Of a stretch of 15,057 nt of DNA, positions 1 to 6,434 are shown piece after piece. A model generated the notes under the pieces. The model was not told the DNA's origin, searched no databases, and worked only from the letters and a program-made list of their open reading frames with translations. The first letter of the stretch is position 1, and each line of letters opens with the position of its first letter. Location of the stretch: NCBI RefSeq assembly GCF_000972705.2, contig NZ_LATL02000342.1, positions 1-15,057 of the forward strand, given 5' to 3'. The position numbers were made by a program, and so were the translations under genes. The stretch comes from Limnoraphis robusta CS-951. GTDB lineage: Bacteria > Cyanobacteriota > Cyanobacteriia > Cyanobacteriales > Microcoleaceae.

Positions 1-35
1 TTGACATACTCCCCGCATTAAAATGACGGGGATTC
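1..35 (-). repeat. Right end (RE) of the IS: subterminal hairpin, guide GAAT and cleavage tetramer TCAA
   Basis: On the minus strand the order is GAAT, then stem CCCCG, an unpaired T, CAT-TTTA-ATG, stem CGGGG, a 6-base linker and TCAA. The single unpaired T in the 5' arm is the kind of extrahelical base that the TnpA of IS608 recognises. The stem pairs 11-15 with 27-31. Confidence 0.75.
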
Positions 36-160
36 TGAACTCAAACAACAGTTGCAGCGAATACCTGTCTTACACCGTCTAATTCAAGAGTCGATGCCCC
101 AACTCTCTTGATATTTAAAGAGGCATTTTCATCACGTCCGTTAACACTTGAACAGGACGG
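1..160 (-). ncRNA. Predicted reRNA (omega RNA) scaffold of TnpB; 5' limit uncertain
   Basis: In this family the guide-RNA scaffold comes from the 3' end of tnpB plus the right end of the element, and stops at the element tip. The next bases of flanking DNA act as the guide. Here the terminal hairpin (minus strand 31-11) and the tip TCAA (4-1) are visible. The guide would lie to the left of base 1, outside the window, so it cannot be read. The 160-base limit is a guess from known scaffold sizes. The position is inferred from the family, not from a covariance match. Confidence 0.45.
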
Positions 161-1276
161 ACAACGCCATTCTCTAATATTTAATTCCAGTTTTTTCAGA
201 ACATGACCACAGTGGAAACAAGTCTTAGAAGAAGGATACCACTGGTCAATAAAGACGATTAATTTACCTTTTTTCAGGCTAACCCATTTCAGTATTTCAA
301 TAAATTCACCAAAGGCTAGATCACCTATTTTTCGCCCCCAAAGCCTCTGCATCCCCTTGAGGTTTAAAGTCTCGAAGCAGAGTACATCAAACAGGTCGGT
401 GAGTTGATGAGCAAGTTTCCAGAACCAGTCACGGCGGCGGTTTACAACTTTCTCATACTGGCGAACAAGATGCTTTCTCGCTTTCTCCCAGTTATTAGAA
501 CCTTTCCGTTTTTTAGACAAACTTCGAGACGCTTTCTTAACATCATTGAGTGCTTGTTTTAGAAACTGCGGAGACTGAATAGAAAACCCCTCAGAGCAGG
601 TGAGAAAAGTTTTCAGACCCCAATCAAATCCCGCGATTTTACCCGTCGAAACAGATGAAGAACAAGGAAGAACGGATTCACTTATCTGTTGGCAGCCAAG
701 ATCTGTGCGACCCACAGACAACTTAATCCGTTTTTCGATTTCATATCCGTTTTTAGTCTCTGACTTGATTTCAGCGTGGTTACTGTTATCGACAACAACC
801 AATAAAAACATCTCACCAAGAGGTGTTCTCTTTACCGTTACAGTTTTGACTTTTCCCTCAATCGGTTGAGAATCCCAGAATTGATAGACTTTACTACCAA
901 TCTTGATTCTGTTACCACTGAAAAATTTGTATCCAGCTTGTTTTAGAGTGAATGATTTGTACTTCTTAACCTTCTTGAAATTAGGCGGTCTAACTCCTTT
1001 CTTGTTGTGTTTGAAGAACATTTGGTAGGCTTTTTCAATGCGCTGACAAATATCTTGAACAGCTTGAGAACCTACTAATTGCCAAAACTTGTTACGTTTT
1101 CTTAATTTAGAAATATGCTTTTGAAGATCTGCACAGTTTAAGTGTTTACCCCAAATCCGGTAGTACCGTTTATGCAAGGCAATACAATGATTATAGATAA
1201 CTCCTGCTGCATTGATAGTGAGCTTGAGATATCTATTTCGCTTGTGTTGGTAGAACTTAAACTTGAGCGTCTTCAT
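41..1276 (-). CDS. tnpB: TnpB, RNA-guided DNA endonuclease of an IS200/IS605 element (OrfB)
   Basis: This 411-residue protein is the usual length for TnpB, the transposon-encoded RNA-guided nuclease ancestral to Cas12. The RuvC-like active site appears complete: D218 in GFDWG (RuvC-I), E302 in CFETLNLKG (RuvC-II) and D382 in GRDENAS (RuvC-III). A zinc ribbon of C353-x2-C356 and C372-x2-C375 lies between the last two. The N-terminal half is basic and holds the helical and beta-barrel nucleic-acid-binding part. Residues 171-212, between the barrel and RuvC-I, form a Cys/Ser-rich linker of unknown role. The ATG at 1276 gives the standard family start (MKTLKFKFYQH). The gene is the only one in the element and its 3' end runs into the right-end hairpin. 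No stop, frameshift or missing catalytic residue is seen, so the nuclease is likely functional. Confidence 0.95.
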   Translation of the reverse strand: MKTLKFKFYQHKRNRYLKLTINAAGVIYNHCIALHKRYYRIWGKHLNCADLQKHISKLRKRNKFWQLVGSQAVQDICQRIEKAYQMFFKHNKKGVRPPNFKKVKKYKSFTLKQAGYKFFSGNRIKIGSKVYQFWDSQPIEGKVKTVTVKRTPLGEMFLLVVVDNSNHAEIKSETKNGYEIEKRIKLSVGRTDLGCQQISESVLPCSSSVSTGKIAGFDWGLKTFLTCSEGFSIQSPQFLKQALNDVKKASRSLSKKRKGSNNWEKARKHLVRQYEKVVNRRRDWFWKLAHQLTDLFDVLCFETLNLKGMQRLWGRKIGDLAFGEFIEILKWVSLKKGKLIVFIDQWYPSSKTCFHCGHVLKKLELNIREWRCPSCSSVNGRDENASLNIKRVGASTLELDGVRQVFAATVV

Positions 1277-1343
1277 GGTTTATGATGATAACATCATTGC
1301 TAATCTTTTTCACTGCCAAATTTATTGGGCTGCGCTCGCAGAG

Positions 1344-1389
1344 CAATCCCCCGATTAAAATGCGGGGGCTTTACGCTTCGCGTCCGTAA
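1344..1389 (-). repeat. Left end (LE) of the IS: target TTAC, linker, guide AAAG and hairpin
   Basis: On the minus strand TTAC (1389-1386) lies in the flank and marks the insertion site. It is followed by 13 bases, AAAG (1372-1369) and a hairpin pairing CCCCCG with CGGGGG (1348-1353 with 1363-1368). The hairpin has one unpaired C and the same TTTA loop as the right end. A second short hairpin, CTGCG-CT-CGCAG, lies just inside at 1330-1341, and TTTACG/CGTAAA (1370-1390) can pair across the linker. Confidence 0.75.
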
Positions 1390-1419
1390 ACCGTCTGTTG
1401 TTCTTTGTAGTCTGGGAAG

Positions 1420-1971
1420 TTGCACAATCAGTTCGATGAATCTATGCTGATAAACCTCGAAGCAGTAGAAGATTGGGTTAGTCTCCATTTCTTCTGTCGC
1501 CCGGAACTTCTGGAGATTGCACTAACTGATCCTGATTATATTGCCGAAGATCCACTTCTGACTCCCGCTCAAAAAAAATTACGAACCCTTGAACATATTG
1601 GCTTAGTTCATTTAGGTTCTATTGTCTTGAGTACATTGGTGAGTAACTATCTTTGCGATCGCTGTTTAGAGTTAGGACTCGCCACATTAACCGTCATTAA
1701 AAGTGATCTGATCACCACTGAGACGTTATCAAGGTTCGCCGAAAAAATGAATTTTAGAGCTTTTTGTCGCTTGGGAACAGGTTATGATCATCAACCCCAA
1801 CATGAACAACAGAAAATCCTCGCTCATAACTTAGAAGCCATTGTTGGTGCTGTTTATTTCGAGTTTAATCGAGATATTTTGAAAACCCAGAATTGGTTGG
1901 GAGAATATTTTTTAAAAGCCGCAGTTGATGAATTATTAGATCAAGCTTCTCTAAACAGTTATCTTCGTTGA
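1420..1971 (+). CDS. Single-domain RNase III-like protein with a degenerate active site
   Basis: This 183-residue protein consists of one RNase III fold and lacks the C-terminal double-stranded-RNA-binding domain. The opening helix (about 16-36, ending RPELLEIALTDPDY) matches the 'PELL..ALTH.SY' part of the family. The signature helix reads TLEHIGLVHLG where active enzymes have LEFLGD: E58 is kept, but the catalytic Asp is L62. The second catalytic helix reads ILAHNLEAIVGAVYFE: E139 is kept, but the Asp expected at 136 is His. Two of the four metal ligands are therefore gone. It may be a dsRNA-binding or dimerising pseudo-enzyme, or a divergent Mini-III relative. Starts: TTG 1420 has GGGAAG only two to three bases upstream; ATG 1444 is the likely alternative and loses eight residues. 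The IS ends about 30 bases upstream. Confidence 0.75.
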   Translation: MHNQFDESMLINLEAVEDWVSLHFFCRPELLEIALTDPDYIAEDPLLTPAQKKLRTLEHIGLVHLGSIVLSTLVSNYLCDRCLELGLATLTVIKSDLITTETLSRFAEKMNFRAFCRLGTGYDHQPQHEQQKILAHNLEAIVGAVYFEFNRDILKTQNWLGEYFLKAAVDELLDQASLNSYLR

Positions 1972-2005
1972 GAAACCCGGTTTATCAAGTTAGTGAGGTT
2001 CTAGA

Positions 2006-2034
2006 AAAAACTGGAAGTGCTAACTCCAGTTTTT
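2006..2034. terminator. Bidirectional intrinsic terminator between converging genes
   Basis: AAAAACTGGA (2006-2015) pairs with TCCAGTTTTT (2025-2034). An inner AGT/ACT extension is possible around a GCTA loop. The T-run on one strand and the A-run on the other let it end both the RNase III-like gene and the mnh operon, which converge here. The rest of 1972-2137 shows nothing but a short TTCTTTGTG doublet near 2082-2099. Confidence 0.8.
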
Positions 2035-2137
2035 GAAAATGTTGAGAACTACAGCAATGAGCAGAGAGCGAGTTTATAACTTCTTTGTGTTCTTTGTGTC
2101 GAGCGTGGTTAAACTAGGCTTGCTGCTATATCAATCT

Positions 2138-2797
2138 TTACAACAGTCCTCGGTAATGAATAAACACTAAAATAACCGCCCACGATCCCAACGCAACTTT
2201 GATAGCAACCAGGATATTAAGTAGAGGAATTACTCCGCCACTCACCAACGCCCCCAACTCTCCGTGCGGTAACTCGAGTCCAGCTAGCGTGACAACAGAC
2301 AAGACAATGAAAATTAGAACCGAAATCTTCTCCCAGATAGCAGCATTCCAGCGCTTATAGATCGCCTGCATCCACTCCGTTGATGAGGTAATCGCCACCA
2401 AACCGATCGCCGTTCCCCCTGCTACTCCTGCCGCAAAACCCCCGCCGGGACTCAGATGGCCCCGAATCGCCAATTCAATCCCCACTATAGCGGCAATCGT
2501 TGCACCCAAACGCGCCAGAATAATTGAGGGTTCATCTGTAAACTGATAGATCGCGCAAAACGGCTTTTCATTCGCCAGCAGATAACTAGCGCCCATAACC
2601 GCGATCGTAAAGACTACGACTTCAAAGATAGTGTCGTATAGTCGATTCCTCAGAATAATAGCGGTAACTGCATTCGGAACCCCACTCTCTTCGACAAGGG
2701 TTTCGACGATTGACACGGGAAAGTCCGGCTCGGGATTAGGCAGGATCAGGAATTTGATGTAAAGTGCTATTCCTGCGGCAATGTAAACCCATTTCAT
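2138..2797 (-). CDS. mnhB: Na+/H+ antiporter subunit MnhB (MrpB) with an N-terminal MbhE-like segment
   Basis: This 219-residue membrane protein is the last gene of the antiporter operon. Residues 92-215 are the MnhB domain: a helix with IELAIRGHLSPGGGFAAG (the PGGGF turn at 117-121 is typical), then three more hydrophobic helices to VFIHYRG. Residues 44-75 (VTAIILRNRLYDTIFEVVVF and the following hydrophobic stretch) match the MbhE-type helix pair found at the C-terminus of full-length MnhA. That part has therefore moved to the front of MnhB. Residues 1-20 are a further membrane segment. Its ATG overlaps the upstream stop as TAATG, which indicates translational coupling. It acts in the plasma membrane as part of the Mrp complex. 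Confidence 0.9.
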   Translation of the reverse strand: MKWVYIAAGIALYIKFLILPNPEPDFPVSIVETLVEESGVPNAVTAIILRNRLYDTIFEVVVFTIAVMGASYLLANEKPFCAIYQFTDEPSIILARLGATIAAIVGIELAIRGHLSPGGGFAAGVAGGTAIGLVAITSSTEWMQAIYKRWNAAIWEKISVLIFIVLSVVTLAGLELPHGELGALVSGGVIPLLNILVAIKVALGSWAVILVFIHYRGLL

Positions 2798-3363
2798 TAA
2801 TGTTTCTCCTCTGAGTCTGGTGTATTGATATAGGTCAAGAGAGTTGCGGGTGATGAAAGTTCGGTCTGCATGATCTCATAAATGCGTCGAACCCGAATCT
2901 CAGTCTTATAGAGTTGCTTTTCGTCCTGTTCTACTTCTAATTTTTGGGTACAGGTCGCGTGAATTTCTTTTTCCATCAAAGCTCGATCCAAAGCTTGCCG
3001 ATTGGTGTACGGAACTAGCTCAAGACGCATATAATGTTTGCGAACAATTGTTCGGAAATCATCCATCAGTTGCTGAAAATCGGCAGGGCTATCTGTCTTA
3101 ACTAACCCGTCTTCGAGGATGCCAAGACGCAGAACCAACGATGAACGCACTGCGATCGCATAGAGAGTAATTGCTAGCAAAGTACCCATTAAAGCTTGAG
3201 TTAAAGCAACATCGGCTGCTCCTAAAACAGCATAGACTAATGCCGCAACTGCTCCCACGATTCCTTGAATAACTAGAGCATGATAGGGATTAACCTGAAT
3301 CACCAACATGAAGGCGGACAACGGCAACAGAGCGGTTATCAGATAAAGATAAATGTCATTCAT
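2797..3363 (-). CDS. mnhA: Short MnhA-type subunit (MbhD/DUF4040 domain only)
   Basis: This 188-residue protein starts at ATG 3363 (MNDIYLYLITALLP). A longer frame reaches 3465, but it runs into mnhG and gives a non-family N-terminus. Residues 5-75 hold three membrane helices with the DUF4040/MbhD signature GAADVALTQALMG (49-60, D51), which in classical Mrp systems sits near the C-terminus of the large MnhA. The preceding ND5-like half of MnhA is absent. Residues 80-188 form a charged, probably cytoplasmic tail with no motif I recognise. The gene overlaps mnhG by eight bases and mnhB by one. In characterised cyanobacterial mrp clusters, as I remember them, the gene at this position is called mrpA. 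Confidence 0.85.
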   Translation of the reverse strand: MNDIYLYLITALLPLSAFMLVIQVNPYHALVIQGIVGAVAALVYAVLGAADVALTQALMGTLLAITLYAIAVRSSLVLRLGILEDGLVKTDSPADFQQLMDDFRTIVRKHYMRLELVPYTNRQALDRALMEKEIHATCTQKLEVEQDEKQLYKTEIRVRRIYEIMQTELSSPATLLTYINTPDSEEKH

Positions 3364-3637
3364 CGTAAGCCCCCCGATTGCTAGAACAGTAAGCCAACAC
3401 ATAGCCCAGCACGGTATTCCAAATTGCCAAGGAGAGAATGGCGAGGATGAGCAACGGCCATTCACTGGGGATTTTGAGGAACAACCCGACTACGATCAAC
3501 ATCGAGCCGAGTGTATCTGCTACCGAAAGGGTGTGTAATTTGAATAACACTGAGCGATTGCCAACCAGAGGAAAGGTTCCCCAAAACCAGAAGAAAATGC
3601 CGATCGTGATACAGATATAACTAAGTATATTAATCAT
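3356..3637 (-). CDS. mnhG: Na+/H+ antiporter subunit MnhG (MrpG)
   Basis: This 93-residue protein has three membrane helices (about 4-20, 43-57 and 60-85). The family signature LHTLSVADTLGSMLIVVGL (34-52) corresponds to the 'RLHA..KADTLG' region of PhaG/MnhG. Length and order agree with a complete subunit. The ATG lies in a 4-base ATGA overlap with mnhF, and the gene overlaps the following mnhA-type gene by eight bases, so it is translated as part of the operon. It is a small structural subunit needed for assembly and activity of Mrp complexes in general. Confidence 0.93.
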   Translation of the reverse strand: MINILSYICITIGIFFWFWGTFPLVGNRSVLFKLHTLSVADTLGSMLIVVGLFLKIPSEWPLLILAILSLAIWNTVLGYVLAYCSSNRGAYDE

Positions 3638-3888
3638 AATTGACCCAACCGCTTGAGGATATGCGCTAACAACATTAATCCGGCATTACCCACGCTGAGG
3701 ATAATTACCCCGACAACACCGAGCATCCAATCATCCCGTAAGACGGATACAACCAAGAGTATGATAGAAGTCTTGGAAGCGACACTGGAAAAAGCCAACA
3801 TTTTTTGCCAAGTATCATCATCTTGCCATGCTTCGTAGATCGGAATCAGCAAAGCTACAATCATTGCAATTAGTAAGCTGTTCAGCAT
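3634..3888 (-). CDS. mnhF: Na+/H+ antiporter subunit MnhF (MrpF)
   Basis: This 84-residue protein has three membrane helices (about 2-18, 38-50 and 55-78) in the MrpF/PhaF arrangement. A short polar loop, EAWQDDDTWQK, sits where the family has its 'R..KG....DR' stretch, but that motif is weakly kept. The assignment rests on size, topology and position between mnhE and mnhG. The start is ATG 3888; no Shine-Dalgarno sequence is visible. The 88-base space to mnhE is the only gap between genes in the operon. Confidence 0.85.
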   Translation of the reverse strand: MLNSLLIAMIVALLIPIYEAWQDDDTWQKMLAFSSVASKTSIILLVVSVLRDDWMLGVVGVIILSVGNAGLMLLAHILKRLGQL

Positions 3889-3960
3889 TTAAAGAGGAGT
3901 TATGGGGTCAAAGAAATTTTCTTAACAGGGAGTCGGAAACAGACAATGGGTGATTTTAAT

Positions 3961-3974
3961 CTTGCGATCGCAAG
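3961..3974. repeat. 14-base perfect palindrome containing HIP1, in the only gap of the mnh operon
   Basis: CTTGCGATCGCAAG lies directly after the mnhE stop codon (3977-3979, minus strand). It is a HIP1 octamer extended by three paired bases on each side. It could form a short stem in the mRNA between mnhE and mnhF, or simply be an extended HIP1 site. Confidence 0.6.
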
Positions 3975-3976
3975 TG

Positions 3977-4369
3977 TCAACGCTTCTTTTTCCGTCGCAC
4001 CCAATGGACTTCATAGCAGCCCCGTTCGTGGTATTTCAAAACAATGGTTTTGGGTGTAAAAGTGATGAGAAAGATATCAAGGAAAATCAGTCCGGGTGTT
4101 CGTCCGGGTTTGACTTGTTCCATCGTTATATCTTCGTGACGATGGGGACGGATGATCATTTCAAAGGCTTCTAGATAAGCCTGGGGAATTGCCACGAGGA
4201 CTTCACCGAGCGTCCGCAACCAATCTTTTAAGGCTCCTGGAGCTTTGGGCCGTCCGCCTGGTAATAGAAGGGCAATGGTGACACCGATGATGATATTTGC
4301 CACACTCAAATTAGCGGTGAGCAGAAACCAAATAATCAGTCGCAATACTAGATTCAGATACCCAATCAT
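3977..4369 (-). CDS. mnhE: Na+/H+ antiporter subunit MnhE (MrpE)
   Basis: This 130-residue protein has two N-terminal hydrophobic segments (about 5-20 and 22-36), then a soluble domain. Residues 52-78 (LGEVLVAIPQAYLEAFEMII) are the amphipathic region usual for MnhE. Residues 88-112, with KPGRTPGLIFL and FLITFTPKTIVL, match the family's conserved core. The C-terminus ends in a basic run, RRKKKR. The start ATG overlaps the mnhD stop by four bases. MnhE is a structural subunit of the Mrp complex and contributes to stable assembly in characterised systems. The protein is shorter than many bacterial MnhE (about 160 residues). Confidence 0.9.
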   Translation of the reverse strand: MIGYLNLVLRLIIWFLLTANLSVANIIIGVTIALLLPGGRPKAPGALKDWLRTLGEVLVAIPQAYLEAFEMIIRPHRHEDITMEQVKPGRTPGLIFLDIFLITFTPKTIVLKYHERGCYEVHWVRRKKKR

Positions 4370-5793
4370 GCCAACACCATCCAGAAGAGTGCAATTAACA
4401 TTAGACTCATCACCCCGATCAGATGCTCAAATTCCTCAAGCACACGGGGCAGTTTGAGGGTTGTTTGTTGAAAAATCAGGAAATAGGCTAACCATCCGAC
4501 GCTAATGGTTGTCAGGGCTTTCGCTATATTTGCGAAGGTATAAACCTCTAGAGAGACTGCATCTGCCGCAATCAGCCCAGCCATCAACACGAGGAGCGCA
4601 GGCCACAAACTGGGTTGGATATTCTCTTGGTTTTTATGGGGCAGAAAGATGAATTTAGCAAACACGATAACTGTTCCTACCGCAGCAAGATTCATCGCGA
4701 TCGCTTGAGCGGGGACTAGAGTTTTCAGGGTTAAGGTTTTTGCCGTAAAGCCGGATAATAAAGGAAAGCCAGAGATTGAAAGGGATAAGATCACTAAAGC
4801 AATCCAGATCGGGGTATTGATGGGCTTATTTTGTAGTTCTTTGAGGTTGCGGCTGGGTAAAGTTCCTGCAATCAAAAACAGGGCTGATTTAGCCAAGCCG
4901 TGAGTGAGGGCATAATAGCCGCCTACAGCCGGATTGGCTAGGACAAAGCCTAACTGCGAAACTGTACTTAAGGCGAGTATGCGTTTTGTATCTTCTTCAA
5001 AGATGGCGTAGACTACACCCAGAAATGCAGCCCCGACAGCAAAAATTCTCAAGACAGGAGCAACATCTTCTACAATCAGCGCACAACGCATCAGGGGAAA
5101 GACTCCGGTTTTGACAACCACCCCCGACAGCAAGGCTGATACTGGGGTTTCTGCTTCGGAGTGGGTCAACGGTAGCCACAACCCGGAGACAAAGATTCCT
5201 CCTTTGCTTAACAGTCCCAGGATGATCAGGGCGACGCCTTCTCGAGGGGCGTTTCCTAATCCGGCAAATGCAAAGGAATGATTGGCTTGATAGACTAACA
5301 CTGCACCCACCAAGTAAAACAGCATGGCGGTGTTGCTGATAAACAGATACCGTAAGCCAACCCAAATGGAGCGATCGCTACGGGGATAGGTGATTAACAG
5401 AAAGGCGGCAATACTGATCACCTCTAAAGCCACATATAAACTGATAAAATCGGCGCAGGCAAATGCGGCGTTGACGCTGCCATGTAAAATGATCGCCTGT
5501 GTATAAAAAAAGGCTGATTTATTCCGGCCCCAACAGTACAGAATGACGGCGGCGGTGATCTGTGCATTGGCTAATATAAAGTAGCCACTCAGTTGGTCTG
5601 CGACTAGAGTAATACCAAAACTATCGACTAACTCCAGTGTCACAGGTTCACCTGTAACAAACAGTAAGACTGCAAATGCCGCCGAAACAAAGGTAACGCC
5701 CAGGGCGAGGTATCGATCAAGTTTGGGGAGCAAATAAATAACGAACCCGACAAAAAACGGGAATGCAATCCAGGCGATTGTCATGGTATTCAT
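4366..5793 (-). CDS. mnhD: Na+/H+ antiporter subunit MnhD (MrpD), ND2/ND4-like proton-translocating subunit
   Basis: This 475-residue polytopic membrane protein of the complex I antiporter-like (Proton_antipo_M) family has about 14 predicted helices. Ion-path residues are kept: E124 in LYVALEVISIAAF (the TM5 Glu), K197 in LLSKGGIF, K228 in VVVKTGVFPLMR (the TM7 Lys region), and K302 in HGLAKSALF. It is therefore likely to be an active translocating subunit. It is the only such subunit in the operon. It overlaps mnhC upstream and mnhE downstream by four bases each, so no second D gene is hidden here. The start ATG 5793 is fixed by that overlap. Distinguishing it from NdhD rests on the operon context. 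Confidence 0.95.
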   Translation of the reverse strand: MNTMTIAWIAFPFFVGFVIYLLPKLDRYLALGVTFVSAAFAVLLFVTGEPVTLELVDSFGITLVADQLSGYFILANAQITAAVILYCWGRNKSAFFYTQAIILHGSVNAAFACADFISLYVALEVISIAAFLLITYPRSDRSIWVGLRYLFISNTAMLFYLVGAVLVYQANHSFAFAGLGNAPREGVALIILGLLSKGGIFVSGLWLPLTHSEAETPVSALLSGVVVKTGVFPLMRCALIVEDVAPVLRIFAVGAAFLGVVYAIFEEDTKRILALSTVSQLGFVLANPAVGGYYALTHGLAKSALFLIAGTLPSRNLKELQNKPINTPIWIALVILSLSISGFPLLSGFTAKTLTLKTLVPAQAIAMNLAAVGTVIVFAKFIFLPHKNQENIQPSLWPALLVLMAGLIAADAVSLEVYTFANIAKALTTISVGWLAYFLIFQQTTLKLPRVLEEFEHLIGVMSLMLIALFWMVLA

Positions 5794-6125
5794 GGGGTGT
5801 TGTTCTTCTCGATTTCGTGGGTTTCTAATGTCGGATTATCCCGTGCCAGCTTCATCACACCGACCAGCATTAAGGACTGAATCGAGAAGCCAATCACAAT
5901 CCCGGTCAAGATGACTGCCTGGGGAACCGGATCGGCGTAAGCACCATTGGCTGTGTCTGAAATAATCGGGGTGAATAAGCCATTTCTGGCGGCAATCAGC
6001 ACGTAATAGGCGATTACCCCTGTACTCATCACATCCATAGAGATGATTTTCATCACCAAGTTCTTTTTAAGGATTATACCGAAAAAGCCACATAAGACTG
6101 TGGCGAATACGAATGCTTCTAACAC
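5790..6125 (-). CDS. mnhC: Na+/H+ antiporter subunit MnhC (MrpC), NuoK-like
   Basis: This 111-residue protein has three membrane helices (about 3-20, 30-47 and 68-91), like NuoK/NdhE. The MnhC signature ADPVPQAVILTGIVIGFS (64-81) is well kept. The start is GTG 6125: an in-frame stop lies four codons upstream, and the next ATG (codon 25) would remove the first helix. No Shine-Dalgarno sequence is seen. It is the first gene of the operon and overlaps mnhD by four bases. In complex I-like machines this subunit packs beside the antiporter subunits and carries Glu residues of the central axis. Confidence 0.92.
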   Translation of the reverse strand: MLEAFVFATVLCGFFGIILKKNLVMKIISMDVMSTGVIAYYVLIAARNGLFTPIISDTANGAYADPVPQAVILTGIVIGFSIQSLMLVGVMKLARDNPTLETHEIEKNNTP

Positions 6126-6434
6126 GGGAGTTTTTTATTGGGTAACGGGTTGTGTAATATCTTTAGATGAATACATTAATACATTATTAAACAGGATTAC
6201 TTAATGTTCTGCAACACCCTATCCATTACGTTTTTCAATCCAAACTATAGATAAATCTGAATCCTAAAACCTGTTGCAAACATGATCTTGCAGTCTTACA
6301 CTCTAGCACTATTGTTTAGGGATTTGGAGTTGAGCTTTTGATTCAATTATGATATCATAGACAAGCCGATTTAAACGAGCTTCAAATAATCGAGCTGTAT
6401 TGTCAAATGTGAAAAACTCGAATCATCAGGTTCA
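6126..6434. other. 309-base intergenic region between the phosphatase and the mnh operon
   Basis: Besides the candidate mnh promoter and the ATACATTA doublet, it holds an open stretch on the minus strand at 6422-6309. That stretch is 37 codons with no start codon, closed by TAG, and its composition looks protein-like (ARLFEARLNRLVYDIIIESK). It may be a gene remnant or chance. No clear intrinsic terminator for the phosphatase gene is seen. Confidence 0.5.
6186..6214 (-). promoter_or_regulatory. Candidate promoter of the mnh operon
   Basis: On the minus strand, TTGCAG (6214-6209) and TTTAAT (6191-6186; five of six bases match the -10 consensus) are 17 bases apart. Transcription would start near 6179, giving a leader of about 54 bases before the mnhC GTG. 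A tandem pair of ATACATTA (6171-6178 and 6179-6186) lies at the start point and could bind a regulator. The -35 match is weak. Confidence 0.35.

Larger units (their letters stand above)
1..1385 (-). mobile_element. IS200/IS605-type insertion sequence, tnpB-only, with IS608-like ends
   Basis: The element is read on the minus strand. Its left end (high coordinates) begins just after the tetramer TTAC (minus strand, 1389-1386). A 13-base linker follows, then AAAG, then a CCCCCG/CGGGGG hairpin (1348-1368). Its right end has GAAT (35-32), a CCCCG/CGGGG hairpin (11-31), a 6-base linker and the terminal TCAA (4-1). TTAC, TCAA, AAAG and GAAT are, from memory, the left cleavage, right cleavage, left guide and right guide tetramers of IS608. 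The hairpins lie in direct rather than inverted orientation, as expected for this family. There is no tnpA (Y1 transposase), so movement would need one in trans. The outer boundary at base 1 is inferred, because the flank beyond it is not visible. Confidence 0.85.

Noticed and set aside
2082..2099. TTCTTTGTG doublet as a repeat array or regulatory site
   Set aside because: Only two short copies; similar strings are common in cyanobacterial intergenic DNA and no array structure is present.
3364..3465. 34-residue N-terminal extension of the MnhA-type protein
   Set aside because: The extension is antiparallel in character to mnhG coding sequence and unlike the family; ATG 3363 gives the expected membrane-helix start with an 8-base overlap.
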